From contig CAXXFJ010000002.1 in assembly GCA_963677415.2 (NCBI GenBank), positions 134,297 to 198,296 on the forward strand: a stretch of 64,000 bases of DNA. The letters run 5' to 3'. This DNA comes from JAQUTK01 sp963677415 (GTDB lineage: Bacteria > Bacteroidota > Bacteroidia > Bacteroidales > JAQUTK01). How positions within the stretch are numbered: position 1 is the stretch's first letter; each line of letters starts with the position of its first letter. Of this stretch, positions 47,431-56,883 are shown in pieces. The notes below the pieces were generated by a model. That model ran no database searches. It had not been told where the DNA came from and worked only from the letters and a program-made list of their open reading frames with translations. A program made the translations under genes and the position numbers.

Positions 47431-49104
47431 TTAGCAATAAAGGTATCTTTTGATCTTCAAAGTTGGAGTTTTCTCAAATGGAATAGGTTGAAGCACCACC
47501 TGGGAAAGCTGAGAATAACGGGCAAATTCCTCATTAACTTTTATCATCAATTCCTCTAGATATTGATTAATAATCTCCTGATATTCATCTTGTTTAATAT
47601 GAGCAGAAACCATCAACTGCTGATAGCATTTTATCCATTCTTCCTGATTAATGGCTACTCTGGCTACCAATTTCCCTTTCATCTGATAGACCAGTGAGTC
47701 CGTTACATACTCCTGACGATTGAGCACTTCTTCTATCTCTTCAGGATAAATATTTTCGCCACTCGGTCCAAGAATCAAGTTTTTTGTACGTCCTTTAATA
47801 TAGAGCAGTCCGTCGTGAAACACGCCAAGATCTCCCGTATGAAACCATCCGTCTTTGGTTAATACTTTATCGGTTGTTTCCTGATCTTTATAGTAACCCA
47901 CCATTACATTGGGACCACGAGCAATAATCTCCCCTTCTCCAGTCTTACTATTTGGGTTGGAAATCTTTACTTCCACATCATCCACAGGATTACCAACAGA
48001 TCGGTATGCCACTTTTCCTACGACGGACCCGGCTAGCAACGGTGCCGTTTCAGTAAGGCCATATCCACATGAATAGGGAAAATGACAATCTTGCAGAAAC
48101 AATTCAGCTTCAGGAGCCAATGAAGCACCTCCGATTCCGAAGAAACGAATTTTGCCCCCAAAGGCTTTATAGAGTTTCTTACCTGCAATGAAATGTATAA
48201 GAATCTGAGTCGGACGGAAATTATAGAACAAACGAATAAACTTGTTTCTGGTAAACCTCTGCTTGATCCTTGTCTTGTAGATCTTCTCGATGATAAGAGG
48301 CACCGTCAGCATGATTGTCGGACGATACTTCTTCATTAAAGGCAGAAGCACTGTGGGTGTGGGAGGTTGGTCCAGATAGATCGTCGTCGATCCTCCATCC
48401 ACTCCCATGATAAGTCCGATCGTACATTCATATGTATGTGCCAAAGGAAGAATCGAAAGAAAGGTATCTGTAGCTTTTACGTCCTGAATATTTTGGAGCT
48501 TTTTTGCCTCAAAATAGAAGTTTTTATGTGTCAGCATCACTCCTTTTGAACGTCCTGTAGTGCCTGAGGTATAAATGATGGATGCCAAATCATCTTCTTC
48601 CACATGAGCCGGAGTAAATGCAGCAAAATCTGTGGCAGAGCTTTCAATTACCGTCGAAATAGAATCCAGTTTTTTCCCTTGACGGTAAATCTCCTCGAAT
48701 CTATCTATTAATACGATCAATCCGGAAAAGTTAAGATTGTTTGCAAGCCTGCTATATACTTTTTGAGAAACAAACAAGGCTTTGGATTCTGAATGCTCCA
48801 GGATCGTATTGATCTCCTTCGTAGAAAAGTCGACGAGAATCGGCACTACAACAGCACCCATGGAAACAATTCCAAAATAAGAAACACCCCAATTGGGCCT
48901 GTTCTCACTCAAGAGTGCGACTTTATCTCCTTTTTCTATGTGATGAGTATGTAAAAAATAGCTAATCTCAGACGCTTTTTCACCCATCTCCCGGTATGAA
49001 ACAGCTCCGTACTCCGGAAAGGTAAAGGCAACCTTATCGCCATAAGTATGAACACTCTCTTGAAAAAGAGTTTGAAGTGTTCCCGATTGTATAGAATTTG
49101 TCAT
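47431..49104 (-). CDS. Long-chain acyl-CoA synthetase (AMP-binding enzyme)
   Basis: This protein of about 557 residues is an ANL-superfamily enzyme: P-loop IIYTSGTTGRSKGVMLTH, GYGLTETAPLL, DGWFHTGDLG and the hinge GRTKNLILGPSGENIYPEEIE. It adenylates a fatty acid and transfers it to CoA. The FACS-type context suggests membrane-lipid fatty acid recycling. The C-terminal catalytic Lys is in TLKIKRYLY. The start at 49104 is preferred to 49143 because a promoter (49131-49162) covers the latter. It is a single-gene unit with its own terminator. Confidence 0.92.
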   Translation of the reverse strand: MTNSIQSGTLQTLFQESVHTYGDKVAFTFPEYGAVSYREMGEKASEISYFLHTHHIEKGDKVALLSENRPNWGVSYFGIVSMGAVVVPILVDFSTKEINTILEHSESKALFVSQKVYSRLANNLNFSGLIVLIDRFEEIYRQGKKLDSISTVIESSATDFAAFTPAHVEEDDLASIIYTSGTTGRSKGVMLTHKNFYFEAKKLQNIQDVKATDTFLSILPLAHTYECTIGLIMGVDGGSTTIYLDQPPTPTVLLPLMKKYRPTIMLTVPLIIEKIYKTRIKQRFTRNKFIRLFYNFRPTQILIHFIAGKKLYKAFGGKIRFFGIGGASLAPEAELFLQDCHFPYSCGYGLTETAPLLAGSVVGKVAYRSVGNPVDDVEVKISNPNSKTGEGEIIARGPNVMVGYYKDQETTDKVLTKDGWFHTGDLGVFHDGLLYIKGRTKNLILGPSGENIYPEEIEEVLNRQEYVTDSLVYQMKGKLVARVAINQEEWIKCYQQLMVSAHIKQDEYQEIINQYLEELMIKVNEEFARYSQLSQVVLQPIPFEKTPTLKIKRYLYC

Positions 49105-49130
49105 CTTGAATTGTCTGTATATAACAGCGG

Positions 49131-49162
49131 CAAAGTTACACATTTATCCTTCATGTGTGCAA
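49131..49162 (-). promoter_or_regulatory. Promoter of the acyl-CoA synthetase gene
   Basis: Minus-strand TTG (49162-49160) and TAACTTTG (49138-49131) are 21 bases apart. The predicted start of transcription near 49124 rules out the longer open frame starting at 49143. Confidence 0.55.
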
Positions 49163-49244
49163 TTATTGCCCTAAAAAAGCTCAAAGGAACAAGTGATGAC
49201 GATGATCAAAAGGGATAGTTCTACTAATCAACAAATTACTAGTA

Positions 49245-51080
49245 TCAGATCCATCCGGCAATCTTAGATTTGGGGATACGCGTGGAAGGTACTTTCATCT
49301 CAAACCATTGATAAAGGGGAAGTTCAAAACCGGCACCCCGCATATAATTATAGTTCGCCAGGTTAAGCCCTTTGCCCCATTCGTCCAGGTTAATCTGAGT
49401 CTTTACTGAAAAGAAGATCTCATTGTTTGCAAAAGTATTCAGCTTTGTTGAGATCAGACGAGCACCAAACTCTTCAGGAGAACACCCAGAGGGACTATGA
49501 CAGGTCATCGCATACCGATGCCAGAAGGAAGATTGCATCAACCCATTTTCAAATAACTGGCGAACGATTTCCAAGGAGTCAATAGTCTCTTGTTCAGTTT
49601 CGGTCGGAAAACCATACATCAGATAGGTATGCACCATGATGCCTGCATCTGTCAGATTGGCCATCGCCGTAGCGGCATTTTGTATCGTGATACCTTTATT
49701 TATAAGTTTGAGAATCCGTTCCGAAGCCACTTCCAGTCCTCCAGCAATGGCAATGCAGCCGGACGCGGCAAGTAATCCGCAGAGCTCACGGTTAAAGCCC
49801 TTCTCAAAACGAATGTTGGTCCAGTAGGTAACCACAAGTTTGCGGCGAAGGATCTCTTCTGCCACTTTCCTGAGTACTGCGGGAGAAGCTGCTTCATCGA
49901 CAAAGTGAAAACCGGATTGCCCGGTCTGTTTCATCAGTGCCTCCATCCTATCCACGATAATCCGGGCAGGTATTGGTTCATAGCGTTTGATATAGTCGAG
50001 AGATACGTCACAAAAGGCACACTGTGCCCAGTAGCAACCATGTGCCAGCATCATCTTATTCCACCGTCCGTTGCTCCAGAGCATGTGCATTGGATTTGCC
50101 AGTTCGATCAAGTCAATGTATTTGTTGTCTGTCAGACCGCTATAGTCAGGTGTGCCAATCTCTGCAAAAGGCACATTCTCTGTGCTATCCATCGCTACAC
50201 GTTCGATACTTCCTTCGTCATTAAGAAAGGTGGTGCGCACCAGTTTGCCTCCGTTGAGTAACTGAAGGAGAGGTAGTTCGCCATCATCATACGTGATATA
50301 GTCCACATACCGGAAGATAGCCGGATCAGTGAATGAGCGAAGTTCGGTATTGATATATCCGCCACCTAATTCTATTTTAATGGAAGGAAACTCGTTACGG
50401 ATCATCCGTGCACATCTTAATGCTGAAAAGAGATTGCCTGGAAAAGGAATGCTAAATCCCACCCAATCAGGCTGTTCTTTCTTCAACCGTTCACGCAACA
50501 GATCAAGCATATAAAGTTCCACCAACGAAGGGCTATGTTGCAATGCTTCCTGCAGAGGAGCAAAATCCGGCAGTCTCATACAGAGTTTCTCTCCATAACG
50601 GATCAATTCAAAACGCTCATCTACCTGCGTCTGAATAAGGTCGCACAGATCTTTGAGAAACAGTGTACAAAGATGTTTCGCCCTGTCTATTGTGCCCAGC
50701 GTACCAAATGCCCATTCCAGTTCCTCCTCATCGGGAAATCGCTTGCTCTCCGGCCAAAAGGCGAGATCAGCAAAGCGGTTTGCCAGAGACTGGTCTTTTC
50801 CACTCAGGAAGCGCATCACCGGTTCGATGGTTTGCAGCCAGTAATCCTCCTCTTCGAGTATCTCCCTCACATTTTCAGGGATCTCCATCTTCTGTTTGAC
50901 AGCCTCAAATATCCGGGTCATCGCCTCTCTCTGGTAAACAGCGTACTGATCAGTTCGATGCTGAGATCCATCTGCACGGCATCCACACCTTGGGTTTTCA
51001 AAAAGCCAACAAGTTGGGGTGGTCGCAGGATAAGGTGTATTCAGTTGCATCAATGGAGGTGTGACAAGGAGGATCTTCAT
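49245..51080 (-). CDS. B12-binding-type radical SAM protein
   Basis: The protein has about 611 residues. The N-terminal region (MKILLVTPPLMQLNTPY, GFSIPFPGNLFSALRCARMI, IELGGGYINTEL near 235) has the Rossmann-like layout of the cobalamin-binding domain, without an obvious DxHxxG. The radical SAM domain (about 340-560) has the cluster ligands spaced CX4CX2C (HGCYWAQCAFC, near 348-357), then GFHFVDEAASP, IAGGLEVASERILKLINKGI and YLMYGFPTETEQETIDSL. Such proteins methylate or rearrange unactivated carbons; the substrate is unknown. ATG 51080 is chosen since a -7-like TACTTTTG (51121-51114) precedes it. The gene is divergent from the sulfatase. Confidence 0.85.
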   Translation of the reverse strand: MKILLVTPPLMQLNTPYPATTPTCWLFENPRCGCRADGSQHRTDQYAVYQREAMTRIFEAVKQKMEIPENVREILEEEDYWLQTIEPVMRFLSGKDQSLANRFADLAFWPESKRFPDEEELEWAFGTLGTIDRAKHLCTLFLKDLCDLIQTQVDERFELIRYGEKLCMRLPDFAPLQEALQHSPSLVELYMLDLLRERLKKEQPDWVGFSIPFPGNLFSALRCARMIRNEFPSIKIELGGGYINTELRSFTDPAIFRYVDYITYDDGELPLLQLLNGGKLVRTTFLNDEGSIERVAMDSTENVPFAEIGTPDYSGLTDNKYIDLIELANPMHMLWSNGRWNKMMLAHGCYWAQCAFCDVSLDYIKRYEPIPARIIVDRMEALMKQTGQSGFHFVDEAASPAVLRKVAEEILRRKLVVTYWTNIRFEKGFNRELCGLLAASGCIAIAGGLEVASERILKLINKGITIQNAATAMANLTDAGIMVHTYLMYGFPTETEQETIDSLEIVRQLFENGLMQSSFWHRYAMTCHSPSGCSPEEFGARLISTKLNTFANNEIFFSVKTQINLDEWGKGLNLANYNYMRGAGFELPLYQWFEMKVPSTRIPKSKIAGWI

Positions 51081-51141
51081 ATTCTTTGTATTTGTTAGTC
51101 GGACAGGATCCTGCAAAAGTAGTACAATTATGCAGTTTCTA

Positions 51142-51172
51142 TTGGATGACTTCCCTTAAAACATTATATTTG
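51142..51172 (+). promoter_or_regulatory. Promoter of the sulfatase gene
   Basis: TTG at 51142-51144 and TATATTTG at 51165-51172 are 20 bases apart, with start codons at 51188 and 51194. The position excludes the longer open frame starting at 51086. Confidence 0.6.
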
Positions 51173-51193
51173 TTGCCATTAAATCCTATGTAT

Positions 51194-52719
51194 ATGAAAA
51201 AAGAGGCTCTACTACCATTGGTACTGATACCGCTAACAGGTATCGCTAAAGATTACAAACCACAACCTCCTAATATTATTTTCTTTCTGGTCGATGATAT
51301 GGGATGGCAAGATACGTCTGTTCCTTTTTGGACTCAAAAGACAAACTTTAATAAGACTTACGAGACTCCCAATATGGAAAAGCTGGCTGCCCGGGGGATG
51401 AAATTTACACAGGCTTATGCCAGCAGCGTCAGTTCGCCGAGCCGTTGCAGTCTGCTCACAGGGATGAACGCTGCCCGCCATAGGGTGACAAACTGGACCA
51501 TCAACAAGAATGAAAGTACAGACAGGAAAGATGATCTGCTTCGTTTTCCGGACTGGAACGTGAATGGCATCTGTGAAGAGAGTGGCATCGAACGGACTAC
51601 TCAGGCTACTCCCCTGCCTCAATTACTGAAGGACAACGGTTACTACACCATTCATTGCGGGAAAGCACATTTTGGAGCCATAGACACTCCGGGTGCTAAT
51701 CCTCTGAACCTGGGGTTTGATGTGAATATCGCGGGACATGCAGCCGGTGGACTGGCGAGCTACCTGGGAGAACAAAACTTTGGTAACCGCACGGACGGAA
51801 AGCCTTCTTCTGTCTTTGCTATACCGGGCCTTTCTCAATATCATGGGAAGGATATTTTTGTGACCGAAGCACTGACGCTTGAGGCCATCAAGGCTCTAGA
51901 CAAAGCGAAGGAAACAGACAAACCGTTCTTTCTGTATATGGCACATTATGCAATTCATGCACCTATCAACAAGGATAAACGCTTTTATCAGAAGTATATT
52001 GACAAGGGACTGACACCCACTGAGGCTTGCTATGCCGGACTGATTGAGGGGATGGATAAGAGTCTGGGCGACTTGATGAATTATCTGGAAGCCAACAATC
52101 TAATGAACAATACCATTATCATTTTTATGTCTGACAATGGCGGACTGGCTGCTACTGCCCGCACACCGCCCCTCCATATACAAAACGCTCCACTCAATAG
52201 CGGTAAGGGATCGGCTTATGAAGGAGGCATCCGCGAACCGATGATGATCTCCTGGCCCGGTGTCACTGCTCCTGCTTCTATCTGTGATAAATACACGATT
52301 ATAGAAGATTTCTATCCAACGATCCTTGAGATGGCTGGTGTAAAGAAATACCATACCATTCAGAAAGTGGATGGAAAGAGTATTGTCTCAATGATCAAAG
52401 GGAAAAAAGATCTTTCCAAAGGACGCAGTCTGATCTGGAACATACCCAATCTGTGGGATTGCGATGGACCCGGCATCGGTCCTACCTGCACGATCCGCAA
52501 AGATGACTGGAAGTTGATATACTACTATAAAAACCGGCAAAAAAGAACTCTTCAACATAAAAGAGGATATCGGAGAGAAGAACAACCTCGCTTCAGAGAA
52601 TCCGAAACTAGTTGAAGAAACTATCCAACGAACTTGGCAGGCAACTTCGCAAGAAGGATGCTCAACGTCCGTCATACAAATCCAACAATCAACCTGTGCC
52701 ATGGCCCGATGAGATCTAA
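51194..52719 (+). CDS. Secreted sulfatase, serine-type, frameshifted near its 3' end
   Basis: A signal peptide (MKKEALLPLVLIPLTGIA) is followed by an alkaline-phosphatase-fold sulfatase: NIIFFLVDDMGWQD metal site, the modification motif SSPSRCSLLTG (the S-x-P-x-R serine form that needs an anSME-type maturase), HCGKAHFG, MAHYAIHAP and FMSDNGGL. The in-frame protein stops at 52615. One extra A in the run at 52529-52533 and a further +1 shift near 52611-52620 separate it from a normal ending (KKELFNIKEDIGEKNN, then QPVPWPDEI, stop at 52719). Either the final 60 residues are lost or both shifts are indel errors. The likely substrate is a sulfated host glycan. ATG 51188 is an alternative start. 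Confidence 0.85.
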
Positions 52720-52850
52720 GAGGAGTCAACTGGAGTCAGAGATATTTACCGTGAAACACATAAATATTTCAAAAATAAGTATTTTAATCTGATTATATAC
52801 ATTATTTTTGCAGAGGAAAGCTTTGTTCTTGACACTCTATACTGAACTCC

Positions 52851-55629
52851 ATGAAAGCACCTCATTACAAAAAGAGTTACTGCCTTATAGTTATTGCAGC
52901 CTTGTTTATTACAAGTCTGAATGGGTGGAGCAATGCTTCACCGGATAGTACAGAAACGGGAATTAAGCAAATTTCTCTGGGTCAGCGGATCACCGGTATG
53001 GCAACTCTGATGAGGGATAACTATCCCGAGAAGATTTATATCCAGACCGACCGTCCCATCTATAACCTCTATGATACCATTTGGTACAAGGTGGTGGGTC
53101 ATGCAGGCAGGTACGCTCCTTCCGACCGGAAAGAGCCAGCTGGTCTATATTGATTTGATCAATGAAGCAAACAGGGTAACCCAAAGTGCGCAATACACCC
53201 TCAAAGGAGGAAGTGCCAACGGACAGTTTGTGTTGACTAAAGCTATTCAGGACAAAGGGCTTTATCGCATCCGTGCTTACACACGGTGGCAGAAGAACTT
53301 TGGTGATTCCGCCTGCTTCGAGAAGATCATTCCGATCTGGGGAGACAAAGACAAAGAACAGGAAAACAAAAGATTCGTTTCTATAACTAACGCAGCAAAC
53401 CGGGAGCTCTTTATCACACAAGGTCAATTTCAGAAGCGCAAACAGAAAGCGGAGGAAGAAAAGCTGCTTGAAGCTCAGAAGAAAGTCAACCGGGAGTTTG
53501 ATCTGGATGTGCAGTTCCTCCCTGAAGGGGGCAAACTGATTGCAGGAGTCGCCAACCGGGTGGCATATAAAGCTCTGTTTCCCGATGGAAGAAGTGTAGC
53601 CGTGGAAGGAACAATTGTGGATCAAGATGGCAATGAGGTTGTTTCTTTTGCATCGGAGCACAAAGGAATGGGATCCTTCCTATTGGTGCCGGACAGCGGC
53701 AAGCAGTACTCTGCCCGATTGTTTAACGACCAGCTTATCGCTCTGCCGGCTATCGAAAAGGAAGGAGTCACTCTCATGGTCGTCTCCAAACCGACTTCAG
53801 ACACACTGGTAGTGGCAGTCAATGCCTCTCTAGGTGTCGTAAGCAACCAATCGCAGTTTACTCTCCTTGCAGAATCTCGCGGACTACCTACCAAAGAGGC
53901 ATACAATATTCAGATGAACAAGTCGCGCGTCCTACTCCGCATTCCGAAAGAGAACCTGAAGTCGGGTATCAACCGACTCACACTCTTCAGCACTGATGGA
54001 CAGCCACTCTGTGAACGGCTGGTGTACATCGACCGGAAAGACGAACTGAAGTTTACTGTCAAGGCAAACTGGGAGGTCAAGTCCGACACGGCTCAGAGGA
54101 TGACACTGAAGATTCGTCCGCAGCTTAACGGAGACCCAGTCGCAGGCTCCTTTGCAGTAAGCATCACCAACAAGAACCGGGTGCCGGTAGATTCCATTCA
54201 AAAGACGTTCCGATCGGAGATGTTGCTCTCTTCGGATCTGAAAGGTTTCATCGAGACACCGGGATATTACTTCAACAATCCCTATGACAGCATTTGCAAA
54301 GAGCTGGATCTGCTCCTGCTCACCCACGGATGGAGAGGATATGGATGGAATGATGTCACAAGAAAGAGTTTCACTCATCTGCCGGACACCGCTTTTACGG
54401 TCTCCGGGACAGTAAGCAACCTACTCAGGAAACCGATTGCAGGAAGAAGAGTCTCTTTGTTTGTACAGGGAGGAAAGGCGATTGCTGAAGATACCAAAAC
54501 AGATATGAACGGACGATTCGCATTTACAAATCTGGATATAAGAGAAACCTCCATGGTACGGATCAATCTGGAAAAAGAAAAGAATAAAAGGAATCTGGGA
54601 TTCGGAATAGAGTTGGATACTATATCAAAAAAACCGTTCTTCCCGATTGTACCTCTTGACGATTACCTGTATGAATCGGAAGAAATAGACTCGTTGATGT
54701 TCGGTTACAAAGAGAAGAAGGATGAAGATAACTCTTATCTGGACAGTCTCCGCAAGCAAAAAGGTATTCACCTGATTGGTGAAGTTACTGTAACCGAACG
54801 AAAGAAGATACCAAAGTCCTACAATAAGAATGGTGGTGGCGTGGCAGACATCGTAATCGACTCTGTACAAATCGGACGATACGATGCCTATTCCAATGTC
54901 ATAGAGATCCTCAAAGCAGAAGTTCCCGGATTTAAGAAAGACAACAGTTCACCAAGAGATGAAAACGGACATCTTGTATTTCGCCAATATGATTACTATA
55001 ACATTGATGGGAAACCAATCTATTTTTGGATTGATGCAGAAGTACTCTCTACTAAACTAACATTTGAACCGCCAAAAAGTATTGACACTGTTATACCTGC
55101 AGATGAGTTTGAAAATTCTGTCAGTCATCGAACTGATTATATACTGCAAGGTTTAGCCGGTAACGATATAAAAGCCATTGAAGTCCTGACTACAAAAGAC
55201 AACCTCACTAACTATGACATAAAATCATACCTTGAACCAATAGCAGTTGGTGAGATACCAAATCCAAAAGTTATTGACTACCAGAATCGTCCGATCGGAG
55301 CGGTTGTTATTATCACTACCAAATCAGGAAAAGGTCCGCGCGATATGGCTGCTGCGAAAACCTATTTTACGGAACTGCATGGCGGTTCGACACCAAAGAC
55401 GTTTTACGTACCAAAGTACTATCCGGAAGACCCTATTGATCAGATCAATTATGACGACAAACAGATCTTTTACTGGAATCCCTCTTTGCTGACAAACGGT
55501 GAGCGCGAAGTGGAAGTCACATTTCCGGTTGGTGCTTACATGAAGGGCAACCTGCAAGTAGAGATAGAAGGCACTGACCTCAACGGACATATCGGAACGC
55601 AAAGGCAGGAGATTTATATCAAACAATAA
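52851..55629 (+). pseudogene. MG2/plug-domain surface protein, copy 1 (one-base frameshift)
   Basis: This is the first of three tandem paralogues. The N-terminal frame (52851-53153, signal peptide plus MATLMRDNYPEKIYIQTDRPIYNLYDTIWYKV) breaks where it reads aaggtggtgggtc; the other two copies read aaggtgtgggtc. Dropping one base near 53093 joins it to 53071-55629, giving about 925 residues. Domains: alpha-2-macroglobulin MG2-like segment, long beta-rich middle, a carboxypeptidase-regulatory-type domain (VSGTVSNLLRKPIAGRRVSLFVQGG) and a TonB plug-like region (GEVTVTERKK...DIVIDSVQIGRYDAYSNVIEILKAEVPGF) without any barrel. The role is unknown. It sits directly before a 6-bladed propeller lipoprotein gene. 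Confidence 0.75.
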
Positions 55630-55633
55630 ACAT

Positions 55634-56863
55634 ATGAAGAAACTCATCTTCGCATTGCTCCCATTACTGGTAGGGTGCACAAATGTTCAAAACAAAGGTA
55701 ACGACTCAGTAAATACCGGTGAAGGACAACTTGTCACTTTCCATCTGAATGCCCCACCATCAAAAGTTGAGCCATTGCTGCTATCCGAAATAGCGGACAG
55801 TGTAAGCTATGTGGCGTTGGAAAGCAAGAAAGAGACATTGACAGATATGGCAATTCAGTGTGGAGACCGCTATTATACTGTAATAAACGAAGAAAGGCTT
55901 CTTTGTTTTGACAAATACGGGAAATATCTGCACCAGGTCGGTAGAAGAGGACGAGGCCCAGACGAATATCCGTGGATGACGGGATATAACGATTTTGATG
56001 TTGATCCTGCAAATGATTGGGTTTACTGTAACTCAAATAACTACATTCAAGTTTATAATGAGAACGGGAAATATGTTAAGAGTCTGACAGGTGGATCCTG
56101 GGACTACTCTCCTTGTTATGTATATAATTATCTGGCATATTTTGCACCCTACTTGTCTCCTTCAGAAATTATTGATGGAAGAAATAACCTGATTGTCTGG
56201 AATAATAAGAAAACAACAGAAGAAAGGAAGAAGTTTTGGAAAGAGTTGGGTGACAAATCAAACAATCAATCTTACTCGCGTGATGGAACTCATTGTGTTT
56301 CATTTATTTCTAATGATGAATTTTACTGCTGGAGTGTTTTCTATGATACGTTAATGATGGCAAAGGGAAAAGAAGTGAAACCAGTATGTCTGATAATACC
56401 TGAAAACAAATATAAACCAGAAGATCTTTATAATAAAGACAATAAGTCATTACTCCTTCAACCTATCATCCAAAACATGTATAAGTGCAAAGACAAGATC
56501 CTCTTATCTGTAAAGTATTTTGCTTCTGTGGAAAATGCTAAAGATTATTATTCAAACAAGAATAAGAAATACTGTTATTGGGTATTATGTAACTTTAAAA
56601 ATGGAAATGTCACTTACCATGCAAACTGTATCATAAATGACTTGGATGGTGGGCCAAATATCCTATTTCCCAATAGTGGAAGAGAAATATATAGCCTTTC
56701 AGTAGAAGATCTCAAAAACGATAAAGAGATATACAAGAGCTACTTTACTGACAGAGTGGAAGCAAAGTTAAAAGATCAGGAAGGCAAGTTCCAGCGGCTC
56801 CTTGAATCATTGGCTGATGATGCCAACCCAATCGTACGTACCTTTCACTGGAAAGAAAAATAA
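55634..56863 (+). CDS. 6-bladed beta-propeller lipoprotein
   Basis: The 409-residue protein has the lipoprotein signal MKKLIFALLPLLVGC, then the family hallmarks ISDSVSYVALES-like IADSVSYVALESKKE, LLCFDKYGKYLHQVGRRGRGPDEYPWMTGYNDFDVDP and IQVYNENGKYVKSL. These are the first blades of the BF2992/DUF5128-type 6-bladed propellers common on Bacteroidales surfaces. It follows copy 1 of the MG2/plug gene by four bases, so the two are one unit. A broken copy of its first 80 bases lies after copy 3. Ligand unknown. Confidence 0.85.
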   Translation: MKKLIFALLPLLVGCTNVQNKGNDSVNTGEGQLVTFHLNAPPSKVEPLLLSEIADSVSYVALESKKETLTDMAIQCGDRYYTVINEERLLCFDKYGKYLHQVGRRGRGPDEYPWMTGYNDFDVDPANDWVYCNSNNYIQVYNENGKYVKSLTGGSWDYSPCYVYNYLAYFAPYLSPSEIIDGRNNLIVWNNKKTTEERKKFWKELGDKSNNQSYSRDGTHCVSFISNDEFYCWSVFYDTLMMAKGKEVKPVCLIIPENKYKPEDLYNKDNKSLLLQPIIQNMYKCKDKILLSVKYFASVENAKDYYSNKNKKYCYWVLCNFKNGNVTYHANCIINDLDGGPNILFPNSGREIYSLSVEDLKNDKEIYKSYFTDRVEAKLKDQEGKFQRLLESLADDANPIVRTFHWKEK

Positions 56864-56883
56864 GACTCTCAAAGTCAATCACA

